DNA of 7,711 nucleotides from Bacillota bacterium (GTDB taxonomy: Bacteria; Bacillota; Clostridia; Oscillospirales; Acutalibacteraceae), in NCBI GenBank assembly GCA_023420245.1, contig JAEZWL010000017.1, positions 1 through 7,711 of the forward strand, given 5' to 3'. The notes beneath the pieces were generated by a model that saw only the letters and a list, made by a program, of their open reading frames with translations, was not told the DNA's origin and did no database searches. Below are positions 6,403 to 7,711 of this stretch, piece after piece; the stretch's first letter is position 1; each line of letters begins with the position of its first letter. Made by a program: the position numbers and the translations under genes.

Positions 6403-6876
6403 ATGAACGATAAAGAAAAGATTGCGGAAGACTTATTTTTACAGGGATATAATTGCAGCCAGGCGGTGCTGGCCGCTTTTTCAGACGAAATTGGCTTGGA
6501 CCGCGAGACGGCATTCAAGCTTTCTTCCTCCTTTGGCGGCGGAATGGGAAGAATGCGCGAAGTATGCGGCGCCGTTTCAGCAATGTTTATGATTGCAGGC
6601 ATGAAGTACGGTTACAGCAATCCAAAGGATAGCAACGCCAAAACGGAGCATTACAAGCTGATACAAAGCCTCGCTGCGACATTCAAAGAGGAAAACGGAA
6701 GTATTGTTTGCAAAGAGCTGCTCGGGCTTTTAAAGGGACCGGATTCACCCGTTCCAGAGGCAAGAACGCCGAGTTATTATAAAAAACGGCCGTGTGTGGA
6801 GCTTGTAAAAAGCGCCGCAAAAATCATGAGTGATTATTTGGAGGAAAACAATTATGAAAATTGCAGTAACAACTGA
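6403..6876 (+). CDS. C_GCAxxG_C_C family protein (probable redox protein)
   Basis: A 157-aa protein of the C_GCAxxG_C_C family, named for its conserved cysteines (Pfam PF09719 by recall). Visible landmarks are GYNCSQAVLAAF (C18), SSSFGGGMGRMREVCGAVSAMFMIAGMKYG with C55, IVCKEL (C103) and RPCVELVKSAAKI (C131). The central motif here reads CGAVSA, with Ala where the family usually has Gly. There is no signal peptide; it should be a soluble cytoplasmic helical protein. Biochemical function is unknown; the spaced cysteines suggest redox or metal chemistry. Start ATG at 6403 has AGGAG immediately upstream, overlapping the DUF134 stop region. Its last 23 bases overlap the next gene in another frame, whose ribosome-binding site GGAGG (6840-6844) lies inside this gene, indicating coupled expression with the NifX-like protein. 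Confidence 0.92.
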   Translation: MNDKEKIAEDLFLQGYNCSQAVLAAFSDEIGLDRETAFKLSSSFGGGMGRMREVCGAVSAMFMIAGMKYGYSNPKDSNAKTEHYKLIQSLAATFKEENGSIVCKELLGLLKGPDSPVPEARTPSYYKKRPCVELVKSAAKIMSDYLEENNYENCSNN

Positions 6877-7234
6877 GGGGAACGAAATATTTCAGCATTT
6901 CGGAAAATGTCCGGCTTTTACGGTTTTCACCATTGAGAATGGCGAAATTCAAGAAAAAGCCGTGATGGATGCCAGCCAAAACGGTCATGCCGCTTTAACC
7001 GGCTTTTTAAAAAGCGCCGGAGTAGGCACGGTAATATGCGGCGGCATTGGCGATGGGGCGCGGCAGATGCTGTCTTCCGCAGGGATTGAGCTTATTTCCG
7101 GGATTAACGGTAAAATTGAACCTGCCGTTACTGCCTATCTTTCCGGCAGTTTAACTGATTTGGGCGGTGCATGCAATCACAAGGAGCATGGACACGACCA
7201 TGTCTGCGACTGCAAAAATCACTGCGACAAATAG
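6854..7234 (+). CDS. NifX/NifB-like (dinitrogenase Fe-Mo cofactor family) cluster-binding protein
   Basis: A 126-aa protein with the small alpha/beta fold seen in NifX, NafY and the NifB C-terminus. It opens MKIAVTTEGNEIFQHFGKCPAF, the usual strand then the HFG motif (15-17). VGTVICGGIGDGARQMLSSAGIELI (57-81) is the conserved glycine-rich second half. The tail after about residue 102 is unusual in density: C107, H109, H112, H114, H116, C118, C120, H123 and C124, a likely metal-binding end. Start ATG 6854 has GGAGG nine bases upstream and lies 23 bases inside the previous gene. There are no nif genes in view, so this is one of the many non-nitrogenase members, whose role (Fe-S or other metal-cluster handling) is inferred from family. 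It is the last gene of its operon, followed by a short hairpin and T-tract. Confidence 0.93.
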   Translation: MKIAVTTEGNEIFQHFGKCPAFTVFTIENGEIQEKAVMDASQNGHAALTGFLKSAGVGTVICGGIGDGARQMLSSAGIELISGINGKIEPAVTAYLSGSLTDLGGACNHKEHGHDHVCDCKNHCDK

Positions 7235-7237
7235 GCG

Positions 7238-7262
7238 GAGCAGGGGTAATGCTCATTTTTTT
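7238..7262 (+). terminator. Terminator of the DUF134 operon
   Basis: GAGCA (7238-7242) pairs with TGCTC (7250-7254) around a 7-nt loop, followed by A and seven T residues (7256-7262). It starts 3 bp after the NifX-like stop. The stem is short but the T-tract is good. Confidence 0.6.
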
Positions 7263-7400
7263 AATCGTGATGATAGGAGATAGTAACAAGAGTATTTTGA
7301 GCAAGGCAAGACGGAGGATTGAGGAATACTGTACGTATTCCGATTGACGACAACGCGGTATTGTTTAAAACAAACTGCCAATATTCATCAGTAATTGTAA
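7263..7400. repeat. Possible dispersed noncoding repeat with central palindrome
   Basis: The core is GGAATAC (7323-7329), TGTAC, GTATTCC (7335-7341), a 7-bp-arm dyad flanked exactly on both sides by the direct hexamer GATTGA (7317-7322 and 7342-7347). The surrounding sequence has no credible frame. It resembles, from memory, short intergenic repeat families in Clostridia; only one copy is in the window, so its repeat nature and limits are unproven. Confidence 0.35.
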
Positions 7401-7438
7401 CTGAAATAAAGGATTCTAATTTGTGGTAAAATAAAGAA

Positions 7439-7486
7439 AAATCCAAGAATTCCGCTGCCCTCCGGGAGCGTAGTACTCTTGGATTT
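7439..7486. terminator. Strong compound hairpin, terminator-like (best on minus strand)
   Basis: AAATCCAAGA (7439-7448) and TCTTGGATTT (7477-7486) form a 10-bp stem. Inside is a second GC-rich hairpin built from CGCTGCCC and GGGAGCG (7453-7470). Reading the minus strand, the outer stem runs into TTTTTCTTTATTTT, which would make a terminator for transcription from the right; on the plus strand the trailing T-run is weak. No minus-strand gene is visible to its right in the window. Confidence 0.5.
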
Positions 7487-7543
7487 ATTGATATTGCCTG
7501 ACCTTCGATACTGCGTCATCTTTTCATTATAAATGGACTAACT

Positions 7544-7568
7544 TCAGCATAAGGCCAAATTATGCTGA
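7544..7568. repeat. 9-bp inverted repeat with 7-bp spacer
   Basis: TCAGCATAA (7544-7552) and TTATGCTGA (7560-7568) are perfect inverted arms around GGCCAAA. There is no T-tract on either side, so it is not an evident terminator. The layout is like a tyrosine-recombinase core site or a protein-binding dyad; neither can be told from the sequence. Confidence 0.45.
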
Positions 7569-7682
7569 CACTCCTTAAAAATCACTTGTTGATGAATTCC
7601 TTATGATTTACCTTACTCCTGTACTAATTCCCGCCCCCCACGCATAATTATTAGCAATCGGAATCGTTTGGAGGGTGGAACA

Positions 7683-7711
7683 GTGAAAGGTATTGTTGAG
7701 GAGCGCGCCGT
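7683..7711 (+). CDS. Start of an unidentified gene (runs off right edge)
   Basis: GTG at 7683 is preceded by GGAGGGTGG (7670-7678) at good spacing and opens a frame reading MKGIVEERA to the end of the window. Nine residues are too few to identify a family. The opening recalls the N-terminus of RsgI-type anti-sigma-I proteins (MKGxV followed by a short hydrophobic strand), which is a guess only. Confidence 0.5.

Noticed and set aside
6830..6853. Upstream in-frame ATG extending the NifX-like protein by 8 residues
   Set aside because: MKIAVTTEG at 6854 is the family start and has GGAGG nine bases upstream; the longer form would place that site inside the coding region.
7261..7446. Minus-strand open frame of 61 codons
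   Set aside because: It lies across the palindrome and repeat-like sequence, has no ribosome-binding site and no recognisable protein; treated as noncoding.
1..7711. CRISPR array, tRNA or rRNA genes, complete insertion sequence
   Set aside because: No regularly spaced repeats, no cloverleaf-like sequence, and no transposase or integrase frame were seen on either strand.

Overview
The window looks like chromosomal DNA from an anaerobic, low-to-medium-GC Bacillota (Clostridia, perhaps an Oscillospiraceae-type lineage). Reasons: strong GGAGG ribosome-binding sites before almost every gene, frequent TTG and GTG starts, and the presence of a cysteine-rich KTR protein, a C_GCAxxG_C_C protein and a DUF134/NifX-like pair, all families typical of anaerobic Firmicutes. 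This placement is inferred from content only; there is no rRNA or housekeeping marker here.

Left two thirds (1-4647, minus strand, read right to left): a tightly packed transport operon. Two half-size ABC proteins (transmembrane domain plus ATPase each, 585 and 581 aa, joined by an ATGA overlap) form a probable heterodimer most like the YbtPQ/IrtAB siderophore-transporter branch of the exporter fold. They are followed by two DppB/NikB- and DppC/NikC-type importer permeases, both with TTG starts; the second runs off the left edge. The ATPases and solute-binding protein of that importer would be expected beyond base 1. An 18-bp near-perfect palindrome, whose halves match the DtxR/IdeR half-site, lies just upstream of the first gene and suggests metal-responsive control. 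The working hypothesis is a metallophore or metal-chelate uptake locus.

Middle (4764-5723, minus strand): a separate two-gene unit, a TetR-family regulator and a 66-aa zinc-ribbon-like KTR protein whose GTG start directly abuts the tetR stop. It has its own promoter, a large dyad operator over the -10 and start site (probable autorepression), and a rho-independent terminator that overlaps the KTR stop codon. The terminator separates this unit from the transport operon.

Right (5985-7262, plus strand): a divergent operon of three small genes: a DUF134 helix-turn-helix protein, a C_GCAxxG_C_C redox-type protein and a NifX/NifB-like cluster-binding protein with a Cys/His-rich tail. A near-consensus promoter (TTGACA-17-TATACT) is bracketed by two GCATATGC dyads, a likely operator. 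A short terminator follows.

Far right (7263-7711): about 420 bp without a convincing gene, holding a palindrome flanked by direct hexamers (possible dispersed repeat), a strong hairpin/terminator, a second inverted repeat with recombination-site-like layout, and at the very edge the first nine codons of a plus-strand gene.
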